A model generated the notes under the pieces. It saw only the letters and a list, made by a program, of their open reading frames with translations. It searched no databases and had not been told where the DNA came from. A DNA stretch of 64,000 nt from Actinomadura sp. NBRC 104425 (GTDB taxonomy: Bacteria; Actinomycetota; Actinomycetes; Streptosporangiales; Streptosporangiaceae), in NCBI RefSeq assembly GCF_030269545.1, contig NZ_BSTN01000016.1, forward strand, positions 1-64,000. Reading direction: 5' to 3'. Position 1 is the stretch's first letter. Every line of letters begins with the position of its first letter. Shown here piece by piece: positions 19,539 through 28,172 of the stretch. Made by a program: the position numbers and the translations under genes.

Positions 19539-20347
19539 TGTGCGCCACCCGTGTGCACCCGGATGCCGGCTCCGGGGCGCGGCACGCGTCGGCGACCTTC
19601 CGCAACGCGCTCTGGGCGGAGTGGACGAAGATCCGCACGCTGCGCTCGGCCCGCGACGCGGTGCTCGCCGCAGCAGCGGTGCTGGTGCTCTGCGCGGTCT
19701 TCGGCGTCCTGGCCGGTCGGGCCCCCTGCCGGGAGGCGGTGGCCGCCGAGTGCGCGGCGCTCGGGGCCGTCCGGCCCAGCCTGCGCGCCTACTACCTGGC
19801 GCAGATCGCCTTCGGGCTGGTCGGCGTGCTCGCCGTCACCTCCGAGCACACCACCGGCATGATCGGCACGAGCCTGGCCGCCACGCCGCGCCGGGGCCGC
19901 CTGCTGGCCGCCAAGGCCGCGGTGTGCGCGCTCGTCGCGCTGCTGGTGGGCGGGGGCGCGAGCGCCGCCGCCCTGCTGCTCGCCCGCAGCGCGGACGCGG
20001 GCCCGGGCGGCCTGCCGGGCGCCGGCGTGCTCCCCACCGCGGCGGGCGCCGGCCTCTACCTCGCCCTGGTGGCGCTGGCGGGGCTCGCGGTGGGGGTGCT
20101 GGTGCGGACGACCGCGGCGGCCCTCGTGGTCCTCGTCGTCGCGACGCTCGTCGTGCCCGCGCTGAGCCCGCTGCTCCCCAGTCCGCTGGACGATCTGGCG
20201 CGCACGTACTGGCCGGTCACGGCGGGCGCCCAGATCATGGCGGTGCAGCCCGCCCTGCCGCCGTGGGCCGGGCTGGGGCTGCTCGCCGCCGCCGCGGCCG
20301 TCGCCCTGGCCGCCGCGGCGGTCGTCTTCCACCGCAGGGAGTACTGA
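19538..20347 (+). CDS. ABC-2 type transporter permease
   Basis: A 269-residue integral membrane protein with about six hydrophobic segments (for example AVLAAAAVLVLCAVFGVL and LVALAGLAVGVLV). The N-terminal FRNALWAEWTKIRTLRS segment is typical of ABC-2 permeases that pair with DrrA/BcrA-like ATPases. The ATG shares one base with the ATPase stop. It is last in the LAL-ATPase-permease operon, which converges on the StrR-family gene. Confidence 0.9.
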   Translation: MCATRVHPDAGSGARHASATFRNALWAEWTKIRTLRSARDAVLAAAAVLVLCAVFGVLAGRAPCREAVAAECAALGAVRPSLRAYYLAQIAFGLVGVLAVTSEHTTGMIGTSLAATPRRGRLLAAKAAVCALVALLVGGGASAAALLLARSADAGPGGLPGAGVLPTAAGAGLYLALVALAGLAVGVLVRTTAAALVVLVVATLVVPALSPLLPSPLDDLARTYWPVTAGAQIMAVQPALPPWAGLGLLAAAAAVALAAAAVVFHRREY

Positions 20348-20421
20348 TGGGCGGCGGTCCCTGCGGGACGGCGAACCGGTGGCCTCCCCGCCGACAGGCG
20401 GCGGAGGCCACCCTCCGGCCG

Positions 20422-21405
20422 TCAGACGATGTTGGCGACCTGGTGCTCCACCCTCATCGCGAACTCCGACCACATCTGCGAGCAGTCGCGGGCCAGCTGG
20501 GCGACGATGCCACTGCAGTGGGGCGGCACGTTGTTGATGATCTCGTCCCACTCGGCGGCCTTGAGGGTGTGCATGCTGAGCAGCATCAGCAGGTTGCGGC
20601 CGGTCTCGCTGAACCGCAGCGCCGGGTCCGCCTTGAGCCGCTCCACGACGGCCGCGCGGTCCCGGGGCGCCGTGCGGACGGCGGCCCGCCGGGGGTCGCC
20701 GAGGGCGTGCCCGTGGCCGGCGCGCCGGCTGGCCAGGCTCACCGTGTTGCTCCGGCGGCGGGGCAGCGGGTCCTCGCCCCGCCGCATCCGGTTGCGGACG
20801 TCGCGCGCCGTCTCCGGGGAGATCCCCGCGGCCCGCGCGATCTGCCGCAGGGACAGGTCGGGGTTCTTGGCGATCAGTTCCGACGCCAGCCGGCGCCCCT
20901 CGTTGCCGTTGATCGGACGGGCCCGGCCGTCCTGGCCGATCCGGACCGTCTGCGGCGGCACCGTGCCCGCCGTGCGCCTGCGTATGTCCGCGACCGTTCC
21001 CGGGGCGATGCCGGTGACGGAGGCGACCATGCGGTCGGACCACTGCGGATGCGTTTTGATGATCCGTTCCGCCGCGCGCTTGCGGTCGGCCAGCGACAGT
21101 GGCAGACCGTGCGAGATGTTCGATTCGACCGCCACCACGAAGGCGTCGGCCTCGTCCCCGTCGAAGAACCTGACCGCAATCCGGTCCTCGCCGCGGAGCT
21201 TGGCCGCCTTGAGCCGGTGCAGCCCGTCGATCACCCGCATCGTCGCGCGGTGCACGATGATGGGCGGCAGTTCGGTCTGCGCCGCGGCCAGCACCTCCAC
21301 GTGCTCGGCGTCCTCTCCGGACGTCCGCGGCGAGTCGGCGCCGGCCAGTTTGCTGATCTCCACGTAGACGACCGGTTCGCGGTCGATGTTCCGGTGCCCC
21401 TCCAC
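20422..21405 (-). CDS. StrR-family pathway-specific activator (ParB-like fold)
   Basis: A 327-residue StrR/Bbr/Dbv4-type regulator. The ParB/sulfiredoxin-like N-terminal region covers about residues 11-110 (DREPVVYVEISKL, VIDGLHRLKAAKLRG). Two helix-turn-helix segments follow, around RMVASVTGIAPGTVADIRRR and SLRQIARAAGISPETARDV. GTG 21405 follows GGGGAG with 5-nt spacing; longer in-frame starts lack support. StrR-type proteins activate glycopeptide and aminoglycoside clusters by binding inverted repeats. Two matching sites occur here, upstream of the mbtH and hpgT operons, and none upstream of this gene, so autoregulation through that motif is not indicated. Confidence 0.92.
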   Translation of the reverse strand: MEGHRNIDREPVVYVEISKLAGADSPRTSGEDAEHVEVLAAAQTELPPIIVHRATMRVIDGLHRLKAAKLRGEDRIAVRFFDGDEADAFVVAVESNISHGLPLSLADRKRAAERIIKTHPQWSDRMVASVTGIAPGTVADIRRRTAGTVPPQTVRIGQDGRARPINGNEGRRLASELIAKNPDLSLRQIARAAGISPETARDVRNRMRRGEDPLPRRRSNTVSLASRRAGHGHALGDPRRAAVRTAPRDRAAVVERLKADPALRFSETGRNLLMLLSMHTLKAAEWDEIINNVPPHCSGIVAQLARDCSQMWSEFAMRVEHQVANIV

Positions 21406-22092
21406 TATGACTCCCCTACGATTCGATCTCACCTGTGTACAGCGGGGTGGCCTGCGCCCACCGGTCCGGGGGAATGCGCCCGGCATACCGGTACACGCAA
21501 CGGAAACTCGAACAACTCCGACACGCCGGCGACGGGGGAGCCTCTACAGGCCGTTCTGGCGAGCCGTACTCTTACTCTTGCAGAAGGAATGCACGCACAC
21601 CCGAGTGCGCGGTTCACCGCCCGAAACGTTGACGGGATGCTATGGCGGGTGTTCCGGGTCGGCACCTCGGTCGCATGGACTGACGGTTTCTCTTCGCGCC
21701 TTTTTGCTCCTTCTTCAAGCCCCCCAAGAAGGTGATAGAAGCCCGAACAGGGATTTCCATCAAAACGTTGATGACGCTAACAGCGGGGGTCGGCCAGGGG
21801 TACCCCTGAACAACCCCTACGCCGCTCCCCTAGGAACCGGTGTGGCGGCAGTGCCTGAATGGGCTGACGTGCCCTAAGGCGTGCCATGCCCGCCGGGACG
21901 GAGGCCCAGCGCCGGGCCAGTGGTCCACCGAAAACCGCCCGCAAGGGTCACCGAACATGGTCCATGTGTGCACAGCCGGTAGGGGATTACCCGATGGCGG
22001 CAAGGAGGGACTAGCGGCGAGGCAACCCTGGTGCCCGCCACCCCTTGAGCCCCCGAGCCCTCCCCGCCACCGGGGCGGGCGCCGGGGCGGTG
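21406..22092. other. Long intergenic region at the cluster border
   Basis: About 690 bp without a supported gene, upstream of the StrR-family gene and downstream of the acyl-CoA dehydrogenase. It contains a 6-bp palindrome CATCAA-AACG-TTGATG at 21758-21773, and the word AACGTTGA also occurs near 21625. Part of 21780-22080 could fold, but it matches no riboswitch or RNA family I recognise. It probably marks the cluster boundary. Confidence 0.45.
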
Positions 22093-23259
22093 TCAGGCGT
22101 CCAGGCCGCCGCGCGCGACGAGCTGGCGAACGATCACGTTGCGCTGGATCTCGTTGGTGCCCTCGCCGATGATCATCAGGGGCGCGTCGCGGAAGTAGCG
22201 TTCGACATCGAACTCGGTGGAGTAGCCGTAGCCGCCGTGGATGCGGACCGCGTTCAGCGCGATCTGCATGGCGGTCTCGGAGGCGAACAGCTTGGCCATG
22301 CCCGCCTCCATGTCCACGCGGCGGCCCGCGTCGGCCTCACGGGCGGCGTACAGGGTGAGCTGGCGGGCCGCCGTCAGGGACGTCGCCATGTCGGCCAGGT
22401 AGTTGCCGATCGACTGGTGCTGCCAGATGGGCTTGCCGAACGTCTCGCGCTCCCGGGCGTAGGCCAGCGCGTCCTCCAGCGCGGCCCGGCCGACGCCGAG
22501 GGCGCGGCCCGCGACCTGCAGGCGTCCGGTCTCCAGGCCCTTCATCATCTGGGCGAATCCGGCGCCCTCGGCGCCGCCCAGCAGGGCTTCGGCGGGCGCC
22601 CGGTGGTCGGTGAAGACCAGCTCGCAGCTCTCCACGCCCTTGTAGCCGAGCTTGGGCAGGTCGCGGGAGACGGTCAGGCCGGGGCCCGGCTCGACCAGCA
22701 GGATCGAGATGCCCCGGTGCGCGGGCCGGGCGTCCGGGTCGGTCTTGCACAGCAGCGCGATCAGCCCCGACCGGCGGGCGTTGGTGATCCACGTCTTGGC
22801 GCCGTTGACCACGTAGCCGTCGGCGTCGCGGCGGGCGACGGTGCGCATGGCCTGCAGGTCGGACCCGCCGCCGGGTTCGGTCAGCGCCATGGTCGCCCGC
22901 AGTTCGCCGGTGGCCATCCGCGGCAGGTAGCGGCGCTTCTGCTCCTGCGTGCCGAAGTGCAGCAGCAGCTTGGACACCACGGTGTGGCCGCCCATCGCCC
23001 CGGCCAGGCTCATCCAGCCGCGCGCCAGCTCCTCGGTGACGAGCACGAAGCAGGGGGTGGACACGGGCGTGCCGCCGTACTCCTCGGGGATGGCCAGCCC
23101 GAAGACGCCCAGCTGCTTCATCTTCTCGATCAGGGCCTCGGGGTAGGCGCCGGCGTGTTCCAGGTCCCGGACGACGGGCCTGACCTCCTTGTCGACGAAG
23201 TCGCGCACCGTGGCGACGACGGCGCGCTCGTCCTCGGTCAGGACGTCCAGGGTGCTCAT
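22093..23259 (-). CDS. Acyl-CoA dehydrogenase
   Basis: A 388-residue FAD-dependent acyl-CoA dehydrogenase for the first step of beta-oxidation or a related substrate. Seen: MALTEPGGGSDLQAM and KTWITNARRSG of the FAD/substrate region, RIHGGYGYSTEFDVERYFRD, and GEGTNEIQRNVI with the catalytic-base Glu position. ATG 23259 is preceded by GAAGGAG. A CoA-transferase gene lies 34 bp upstream in the same direction, so the pair probably forms an operon that activates and oxidises one acyl substrate. Confidence 0.93.
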   Translation of the reverse strand: MSTLDVLTEDERAVVATVRDFVDKEVRPVVRDLEHAGAYPEALIEKMKQLGVFGLAIPEEYGGTPVSTPCFVLVTEELARGWMSLAGAMGGHTVVSKLLLHFGTQEQKRRYLPRMATGELRATMALTEPGGGSDLQAMRTVARRDADGYVVNGAKTWITNARRSGLIALLCKTDPDARPAHRGISILLVEPGPGLTVSRDLPKLGYKGVESCELVFTDHRAPAEALLGGAEGAGFAQMMKGLETGRLQVAGRALGVGRAALEDALAYARERETFGKPIWQHQSIGNYLADMATSLTAARQLTLYAAREADAGRRVDMEAGMAKLFASETAMQIALNAVRIHGGYGYSTEFDVERYFRDAPLMIIGEGTNEIQRNVIVRQLVARGGLDA

Positions 23260-23293
23260 GGTGTGCTGCTCCTTCTGCCGGGTGCGGGGCGGG

Positions 23294-24478
23294 TCAGATG
23301 ACGCCGCCGTCTCTGAGGGCGTCGACGTCGGCGGTGCCGTAGCCGAGTTCGGCCAGGATCCGCTCGGTGTGCTCGCCGGGCGCCGGGACGGCGTCCATGC
23401 GGGGTTCGGCGCCGTCGATGTCGACGGGCGGCACGAGCGCCGAGACCGTGCCGCCGGGGGTGGGCACGTCTCGCCAGCGGCCGCGTTCCCGGAGCACGGG
23501 GTGGTCGAGGAAGTCGGCGACGTCGTTCACCCCGGCGTTGGCGATGCCGGCGTCGTCCAGCAGCCGCATCACCTCGCGGAAGCCGGACCGCCGGAAGCGC
23601 TCGGCGACGATGGCGTTGAGCTCGTCGCGGTGCGCCACACGGGCGGGGCCGGTGGCGAAGCGGGGGTCGTCCACCAGGTCCGGGCGCTCCAGGAACCGCT
23701 CGCACAGCGCGGCCCACTCGCGTTCGTTCTGGATGGACAGCAGCACCTGCCGCCCGTCGGCCGCGGTGTAGGCGCCGTAGGGGGCGATGGTGGCGTGCTG
23801 GGTGCCGATGCGCGGCGGCTGGGTTCCGCCGTAGCGGGTGTAGTAGGCGGGCTGGCTCATCCATTCGGCCAGCGCCTCGAACAGGGAGACCTCGACGGCG
23901 CGGGCCGCGCCCGTGGTGGCGCGCACGTACAGGGCGGTGAGGATGCCCGAGTAGGCGTACATCCCGGCGGCGATGTCGGCGACGGACACGCCGACCCGGG
24001 CGGTCTGCTCGCCCGTGCCGGTCAGCGACACCAGCCCGGTCTGGCACTGGACGAGCAGGTCGTAGGCCTTGCGGTCGGCCCACGGCCCGGTCGACCCGTA
24101 GCCGGACACCGTGCAGCGGATCAGCGAGGCGTGGCGCTCGCCCAGGGAGGCGGCGTCCAGGCCGAGCCGGGCCGCCGCGCCGGGCGCCAGGTTCTGCACG
24201 AACACGTCGGCCCTGCCGAGCAGCCGTTCCAACACCTCCCGGCCGCGCGGCGACTTCAGGTCCAGGGTGAGCGACTCCTTCGACCGGTTCAGCCATACGA
24301 AGTAACTGGACTGGCCGTGCACGGCGGTGTCGTAGCGGCGGGCGAAGTCGCCTCCGCCGGGGCGTTCGACCTTGATGACCCGGGCGCCCAGGTCGGCCAG
24401 TTGGCGGGTGGCGAAGGGGGCCGCCACCGCCTGCTCGACGGTGACGACGGTGATGCCGGACAGCGGCTGCGCGGTCAT
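23294..24478 (-). CDS. CaiB/BaiF family CoA-transferase (class III)
   Basis: A 394-residue family III CoA-transferase. Seen: GITVVTVEQAVAAPFATRQLADLGA at the start (first part of the Rossmann-like fold), VIKVERPGGGDFAR, and the catalytic Asp probably in RKAYDLLVQCQTGL. ATG 24478 follows GGGAGG with 8-nt spacing. Such enzymes move CoA between carboxylic acids. With the acyl-CoA dehydrogenase just downstream it likely activates a carboxylic acid for oxidation. The substrate cannot be told from the sequence. Confidence 0.92.
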   Translation of the reverse strand: MTAQPLSGITVVTVEQAVAAPFATRQLADLGARVIKVERPGGGDFARRYDTAVHGQSSYFVWLNRSKESLTLDLKSPRGREVLERLLGRADVFVQNLAPGAAARLGLDAASLGERHASLIRCTVSGYGSTGPWADRKAYDLLVQCQTGLVSLTGTGEQTARVGVSVADIAAGMYAYSGILTALYVRATTGAARAVEVSLFEALAEWMSQPAYYTRYGGTQPPRIGTQHATIAPYGAYTAADGRQVLLSIQNEREWAALCERFLERPDLVDDPRFATGPARVAHRDELNAIVAERFRRSGFREVMRLLDDAGIANAGVNDVADFLDHPVLRERGRWRDVPTPGGTVSALVPPVDIDGAEPRMDAVPAPGEHTERILAELGYGTADVDALRDGGVI

Positions 24479-24601
24479 GCGGCGACCTCCCGGAAGCCTG
24501 GCCGGAGACGGGCTGCGCGGCCGGAGGCGCCACCGCCCCGGCCGAAGTACCATCATGGCCGTTCATGGATCCCGGTGCGCTGGGGCGGTGGCGCCGCCCC
24601 G

Positions 24602-24781
24602 CTCAGCGAACCGGACGTGTGGCGTTCGGTCGTCCTCGCCACCCCCAGGACGGGACGCGCCCCGCCCGCCGTCGAGATCGTCGCCCGCGAGCTGACCCGC
24701 CAGGTCCACGCGGCCCTCCGCCGGGGCGACTGGCCCGCCGCCCGACCGCACACCCCCGCCCCCTCCGGGAAGGACATCTGA
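24602..24781 (+). pseudogene. LysR-type regulator remnant (C-terminal fragment)
   Basis: The frame ending at 24781 reads SEPDVWRSVVLATP, then AVEIVARELTRQVHAALRRG and DWPAARP, which looks like the last ~60 residues of a LysR-family substrate-binding domain. There is no HTH or start upstream, only the promoter side of the CoA-transferase gene. It is best explained as the tail left by a deletion of a LysR gene that once stood divergent to the CoA-transferase. A 16-codon open stretch starting at 24781 is not a recognisable gene. Confidence 0.5.
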
Positions 24782-24943
24782 TGAGCACCGAGCCGCGCCC
24801 AGGCCAGTCCGCTGGTCGCCGACTTCTTTAAGCCAACGCTTAGGGGTCTGCAACGAAATCCAGGGATTGACTGGGATAACGGCCGATCGCACGCTGGTCC
24901 ACGGGGACGCGCGCCAGCGCATCCGTGAGACGAAGGAGCGGTG

Positions 24944-25363
24944 ATGGCCATGGATCCGGCGGCGACGGCGCGGATGCTGGGCGTGGGACGTAACGTCCTC
25001 GACGACCGGCTGGGCATCGAAATCGTCGAGGCGAGCGCCGAACGCGTCGTCGCCCGGATGCCCGTCGAGGGCAACACGCAGGTCTACGGGACGCTGCACG
25101 GCGGGGCGTCCTGCGTGTTGGCCGAATCGGTGGGCTCCTGCGCCGCCGCGGTGCACGCGGGCCCGGGGCGCATGGCCTTGGGCATCGAGCTGAACATCTC
25201 GCACCACCGGACGGTGTCCGACGGCGTGGTCACGGCGGTCGCCACCAAGGTGTCAGCAGGACGCACGCTGGCCACCTACGACGTGGTCGTCACCGACGAG
25301 CGCGACCGCCGCATCTGCACCGCCCGCGTGACCTCGATGCTGCGCGACCGTCCCGACGCCTGA
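24944..25363 (+). CDS. PaaI-type hotdog-fold thioesterase
   Basis: A 139-residue hotdog-fold protein with the PaaI/ComA signature GTLHGGASCVLAESVGS and the downstream NISHHRTVSDGVVTA. These enzymes hydrolyse acyl- or aryl-CoA thioesters. Three nearby starts exist; ATG 24944 lies 5 nt after GAAGGAG and is preferred over GTG 24941 and ATG 24950. It follows the LysR remnant on the same strand. Its link with the neighbouring acyl-CoA genes is functional inference. Confidence 0.88.
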   Translation: MAMDPAATARMLGVGRNVLDDRLGIEIVEASAERVVARMPVEGNTQVYGTLHGGASCVLAESVGSCAAAVHAGPGRMALGIELNISHHRTVSDGVVTAVATKVSAGRTLATYDVVVTDERDRRICTARVTSMLRDRPDA

Positions 25364-25489
25364 AAGCCGGCGCCGGTGTCCAGGAGCCGACGGCGGGCCT
25401 GTAAAAGACGCGGTGTCCGCAATCCCTCGCAGGTGTCCAGGGGCTTCCGCAGGTGTTCAAAACCCGGGCAGGTGTCCGGGAGACGCGCA

Positions 25490-25597
25490 GGTGTCCGGGA
25501 GATGCGGTGTCCAGGAGCCGGCGCGGGTGTCCGGGAGATGCGGTGTCCAGGAGCCGGCGCGGGTGTCCGGGAGATGCGGTGTCTAGGAGTCGGCGCG
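25490..25597. repeat. Tandem repeat, three 36-bp units
   Basis: Three units begin at 25490, 25526 and 25562, each starting GGTGTCCGGGAGATGCGG. Units 1 and 2 are identical; unit 3 differs at two bases. One of these changes (CCAG to CTAG) creates the TAG stop of the universal stress protein gene on the other strand. GTGTCC also recurs at irregular spacing from about 25370 to 25490. There are no unique spacers, so this is not a CRISPR array. Confidence 0.9.
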
Positions 25598-26467
25598 GGC
25601 GCGGGCGATGGCGACGGGGCAGTGCGCGTGGTGGATCACGCCGTGGCTGACCGAGCCGAGGCCCAGCGCGGCGAGCCCGCGGTGGCGCCGGGGGCCCACG
25701 ACGAGCAGGTCCGCCTCGCGCGAGGCGTCGCACAGCGCCGTCACCGGGTGCTCCCGGACGACCCGCTCGGTCACCTCGACGTCCGGGTAGGCCTTGCGCC
25801 AGGGGGCGTGCGCCTCGATGAGCCGCCAGCGGATCTTCTCCTCGACCTGCCGGTCGTCCAGCGCCCGGTTCGCCTCCGCGTAGGCCGCCGGCACCTCCCA
25901 GGCGTTCATCGCAAGGACCCGGGCCCCGCGGGCCGCGGCCGCCTCGAAGGCGTAGCGCAGCGTCTCGCTCTCGTCCTCGTCCCGCTCCAGCGCGAGCCCG
26001 ACGACGATCTCACCGTGCTCGGCGCCGGGCGCGCCGCGCACGATCACGACCGGCCCGGCGGCGTGCCCGGCCATGGTCAGCCCGGTGGAGCCGAGCAGCA
26101 GGCTGCTGAAGCCGCCCAGCCCGCGGTGCCCGAGCACCAGCTCGAACGCCTCCCGGGACAGCTCGCGCAGCGCCCCGCTGACGCGTCCGGTCAGCAGGCG
26201 GGTGCTCACCTGCACCTCGGGCCGCCGCTCGCGGGCGATCTCCACGGCCTCGGCGAGCATCCGCCGGCCCGCGTCGGTCAGGGCGTCCACCGCCTGGGGC
26301 GCCGCGAACAGCGGCGCGGCGTACAGGGCGCTGTCCAGGGCGTGGACGATCAGCAGCGGCCGGTTCCGCAGGACGGCCTCGTCCGCCGCCCACAGCACGG
26401 CGCGGTGGGCGCTGTCGGAACCGTCGGTGCCGACGAGGACGGGGTCTGTGAGGGCGGGGTCTGTCAT
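25583..26467 (-). CDS. Universal stress protein, two tandem USP domains
   Basis: A 294-residue protein with two UspA domains. The first starts PVLVGTDGSDSAHRAV and ends in an ATP-type loop GHRGLGGFSSLLLGS. The second starts EIVVGLALERDEDES and ends GPRRHRGLAALGLGSVSHGV. Tandem USPs of this length are typical in actinobacteria and often belong to hypoxia or dormancy regulons. ATG 26467 follows AAGGAG. It is divergent from a DUF1876 gene, with a DosR-like inverted repeat between them. Its stop codon lies inside the last unit of a 36-bp repeat. Confidence 0.92.
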   Translation of the reverse strand: MTDPALTDPVLVGTDGSDSAHRAVLWAADEAVLRNRPLLIVHALDSALYAAPLFAAPQAVDALTDAGRRMLAEAVEIARERRPEVQVSTRLLTGRVSGALRELSREAFELVLGHRGLGGFSSLLLGSTGLTMAGHAAGPVVIVRGAPGAEHGEIVVGLALERDEDESETLRYAFEAAAARGARVLAMNAWEVPAAYAEANRALDDRQVEEKIRWRLIEAHAPWRKAYPDVEVTERVVREHPVTALCDASREADLLVVGPRRHRGLAALGLGSVSHGVIHHAHCPVAIARARADS

Positions 26468-26605
26468 GTCCTGGCTCCTTCCCGGTTCACCCAGGGCCCT
26501 TCCGCAAACGACGCTAGGCAGGCCCGGGCGCGCTGGTACGCGGGCCAAGGTCCTTACCCGCTGCGGCGGTGGTCACCGCCCGCCGGGACGCCGGGACACC
26601 GGGAC

Positions 26606-26625
26606 GCAAGGACCTTCGTCCCTGC
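26606..26625. promoter_or_regulatory. DosR/DevR-like inverted repeat
   Basis: GGAC-CTTC-GTCC at 26610-26621 sits in the intergenic region between the divergent universal stress protein and DUF1876 genes. The known DosR box has GGGAC and GTCCC arms four bases apart; here the arms are AGGAC and GTCCC. Homologues of both flanking genes are DosR-controlled in mycobacteria. Binding is inferred only. Confidence 0.45.
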
Positions 26626-26712
26626 GTCCGGTGCCCATCGCACCCGGCCGGGAGCGCCGTCACCGGCAAGGCTGAAAGGAGCACTCGCGCGAAGAGGAGA
26701 GGTGCGAAGGCC

Positions 26713-26964
26713 GTGGAGACCAAGCAGTGGTCCGTGGACGTCTACATCAACGAGCACGGCGACGACACCGGCGTCCGAGCCGTTCTCACGTCGTCGACCT
26801 CCACGAAGGTGGAGGGGTTCGGCCACGCCCGCCGCCACCCGCGGGACCGGAACGTCCCCGAGATCGGCGACGAGCTGGCCGTCGGCCGAGCGCTCATCGA
26901 CCTGGGCGCCCGGCTCGTCCGGATGGCCGACCTGGACATGGAGACCGTCGCCCGGCAGCGGTGA
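26713..26964 (+). CDS. DUF1876 domain protein (Rv1738/Rv2632c-like)
   Basis: An 83-residue DUF1876 protein: WSVDVYINEH at the start, GHARRHPRDRNVPEIGDELA in the middle and ADLDMETVA near the end. Mycobacterial relatives Rv1738 and Rv2632c are small proteins induced in hypoxia or dormancy. The GTG at 26713 gives the normal family length. It is divergent from the universal stress gene and likely shares its regulator through the DosR-like site upstream. Confidence 0.87.
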   Translation: METKQWSVDVYINEHGDDTGVRAVLTSSTSTKVEGFGHARRHPRDRNVPEIGDELAVGRALIDLGARLVRMADLDMETVARQR

Positions 26965-27032
26965 GCGGAGCGCCCCGGCGCAGGCGGCCGGGGCGCCCCG
27001 GGGGTCGCGGCCCGAAGGTCGCGGCCCGAAGG

Positions 27033-28172
27033 TCACAGCCCGTAGGTCTTGCCGATGATGTCGCGCTGGATCTCGCTGGTGCCGCCGTACACGGTGGACA
27101 CGACGGTGGAGCGCAGCAGCCGCTCCATGCCGTACTCGGTGGCGTAGCCGTAGCCGCCCATCATCTGCATGCCGTCGAGCGCCATGGCCTTGGCGACCTC
27201 GGTGGCCTTGAGCTTGGCCATGGACGCCTCGCGGGGCAGCATCCGCTCCGGGTTCTGGTCGATCTTCCGGGCGACGTCGTACACCAGCAGGCGGGTGCAC
27301 TCCAGCTCCGTGGCGTGGTCGGCGATCCGGTGCCGCAGCGCCTGGAAGGAGCCCACCGGACGGCCGAACTGCCGCCGCTCGCTCACGTAGGCCACCGTGT
27401 CGTCGAAGGCGCGGCGCGCGGTTCCCAGCATCATCGCGGCCAGGATCATGCGCTCCAAATTCAGCCCGGCCATCAGCTGCCGCCAGCCCTGCCCGACCTC
27501 GCCGACGACCGCGTCCTCCGGCAGCAGGCAGTCGGTGAAGTACAGGTCGTTGACCTCGCGGCCGCCCATGGTCTCGATGCCGTGCACGGTCAGGCCGTCC
27601 ACCCCGGCGGGGACGGAGAACATGGTCAGGCCGTCGTGCCGCCCGCCGTCGGTGGACGTGCGGGCGACCAGCAGGATGTGGTCGGCGATGTGCGCGTTGG
27701 AGCACCAGGTCTTCTGGCCGTTGATGAGCCAGCCGTCCCCGTGCCGCTCGGCCTTGCAGGTCAGCCCGGCCACGTCCGACCCGGCGCCCGGCTCCGACAT
27801 GGAGACCGCCAGCACCCTGCCGCGCAGGAAGTCGCCGAGCACCCGGCGCTTCTGCTGCTCGGTGCCGAACTTCTGGTAGGACGCCGCGGTGATCGCCGAG
27901 GTGGCGAAGCCGCCGATCGGCAGCTGCCAGTAGGCGGTGGTCTCCAGCAGCAGCACCAGGTCGACCATGCCCTGGCCGGCGCCGCCGTACTCCTCCGGCA
28001 CCGCGACCCCGAGCCAGCCGAGGTCGGCCAGCTTCCCGTACAGTTCCGCGTTGTGCGGCTCCCGGCCGCCGTCGGTGAGCTTGAGCCACCGGTCGCGGTC
28101 GCCCACCTCGCGGCGGCAGAAGTCGGTGACGGCGTCGACGAAGTCGCGCTGCTCGTCGGTCAGCGTGGTCAC
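27033..28172 (-). CDS. Acyl-CoA dehydrogenase
   Basis: A 379-residue acyl-CoA dehydrogenase: SMSEPGAGSDVAGL and KTWCSNAHIADH in the FAD region, GYGYATEYGMERLLRS, and YGGTSEIQRDII near the C-terminus, where the catalytic base region lies. GTG 28172 overlaps the stop of the acyl-CoA ligase gene (GTGA), so ligase and dehydrogenase are made together: activation, then alpha-beta oxidation of one acid. It is only distantly similar to the dehydrogenase at 22093-23259. Confidence 0.93.
   Translation of the reverse strand: MTTLTDEQRDFVDAVTDFCRREVGDRDRWLKLTDGGREPHNAELYGKLADLGWLGVAVPEEYGGAGQGMVDLVLLLETTAYWQLPIGGFATSAITAASYQKFGTEQQKRRVLGDFLRGRVLAVSMSEPGAGSDVAGLTCKAERHGDGWLINGQKTWCSNAHIADHILLVARTSTDGGRHDGLTMFSVPAGVDGLTVHGIETMGGREVNDLYFTDCLLPEDAVVGEVGQGWRQLMAGLNLERMILAAMMLGTARRAFDDTVAYVSERRQFGRPVGSFQALRHRIADHATELECTRLLVYDVARKIDQNPERMLPREASMAKLKATEVAKAMALDGMQMMGGYGYATEYGMERLLRSTVVSTVYGGTSEIQRDIIGKTYGL

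Noticed and set aside
21780-22080. Possible riboswitch or structured RNA in the border region
   Set aside because: Some GC-rich pairing is possible, but no conserved core of a known class could be identified, and the flanking genes run away from or end at it.
25490-25597. Possible CRISPR array because of the 36-bp unit
   Set aside because: Units abut with no unique spacers and no cas genes are near; it is a simple tandem repeat.
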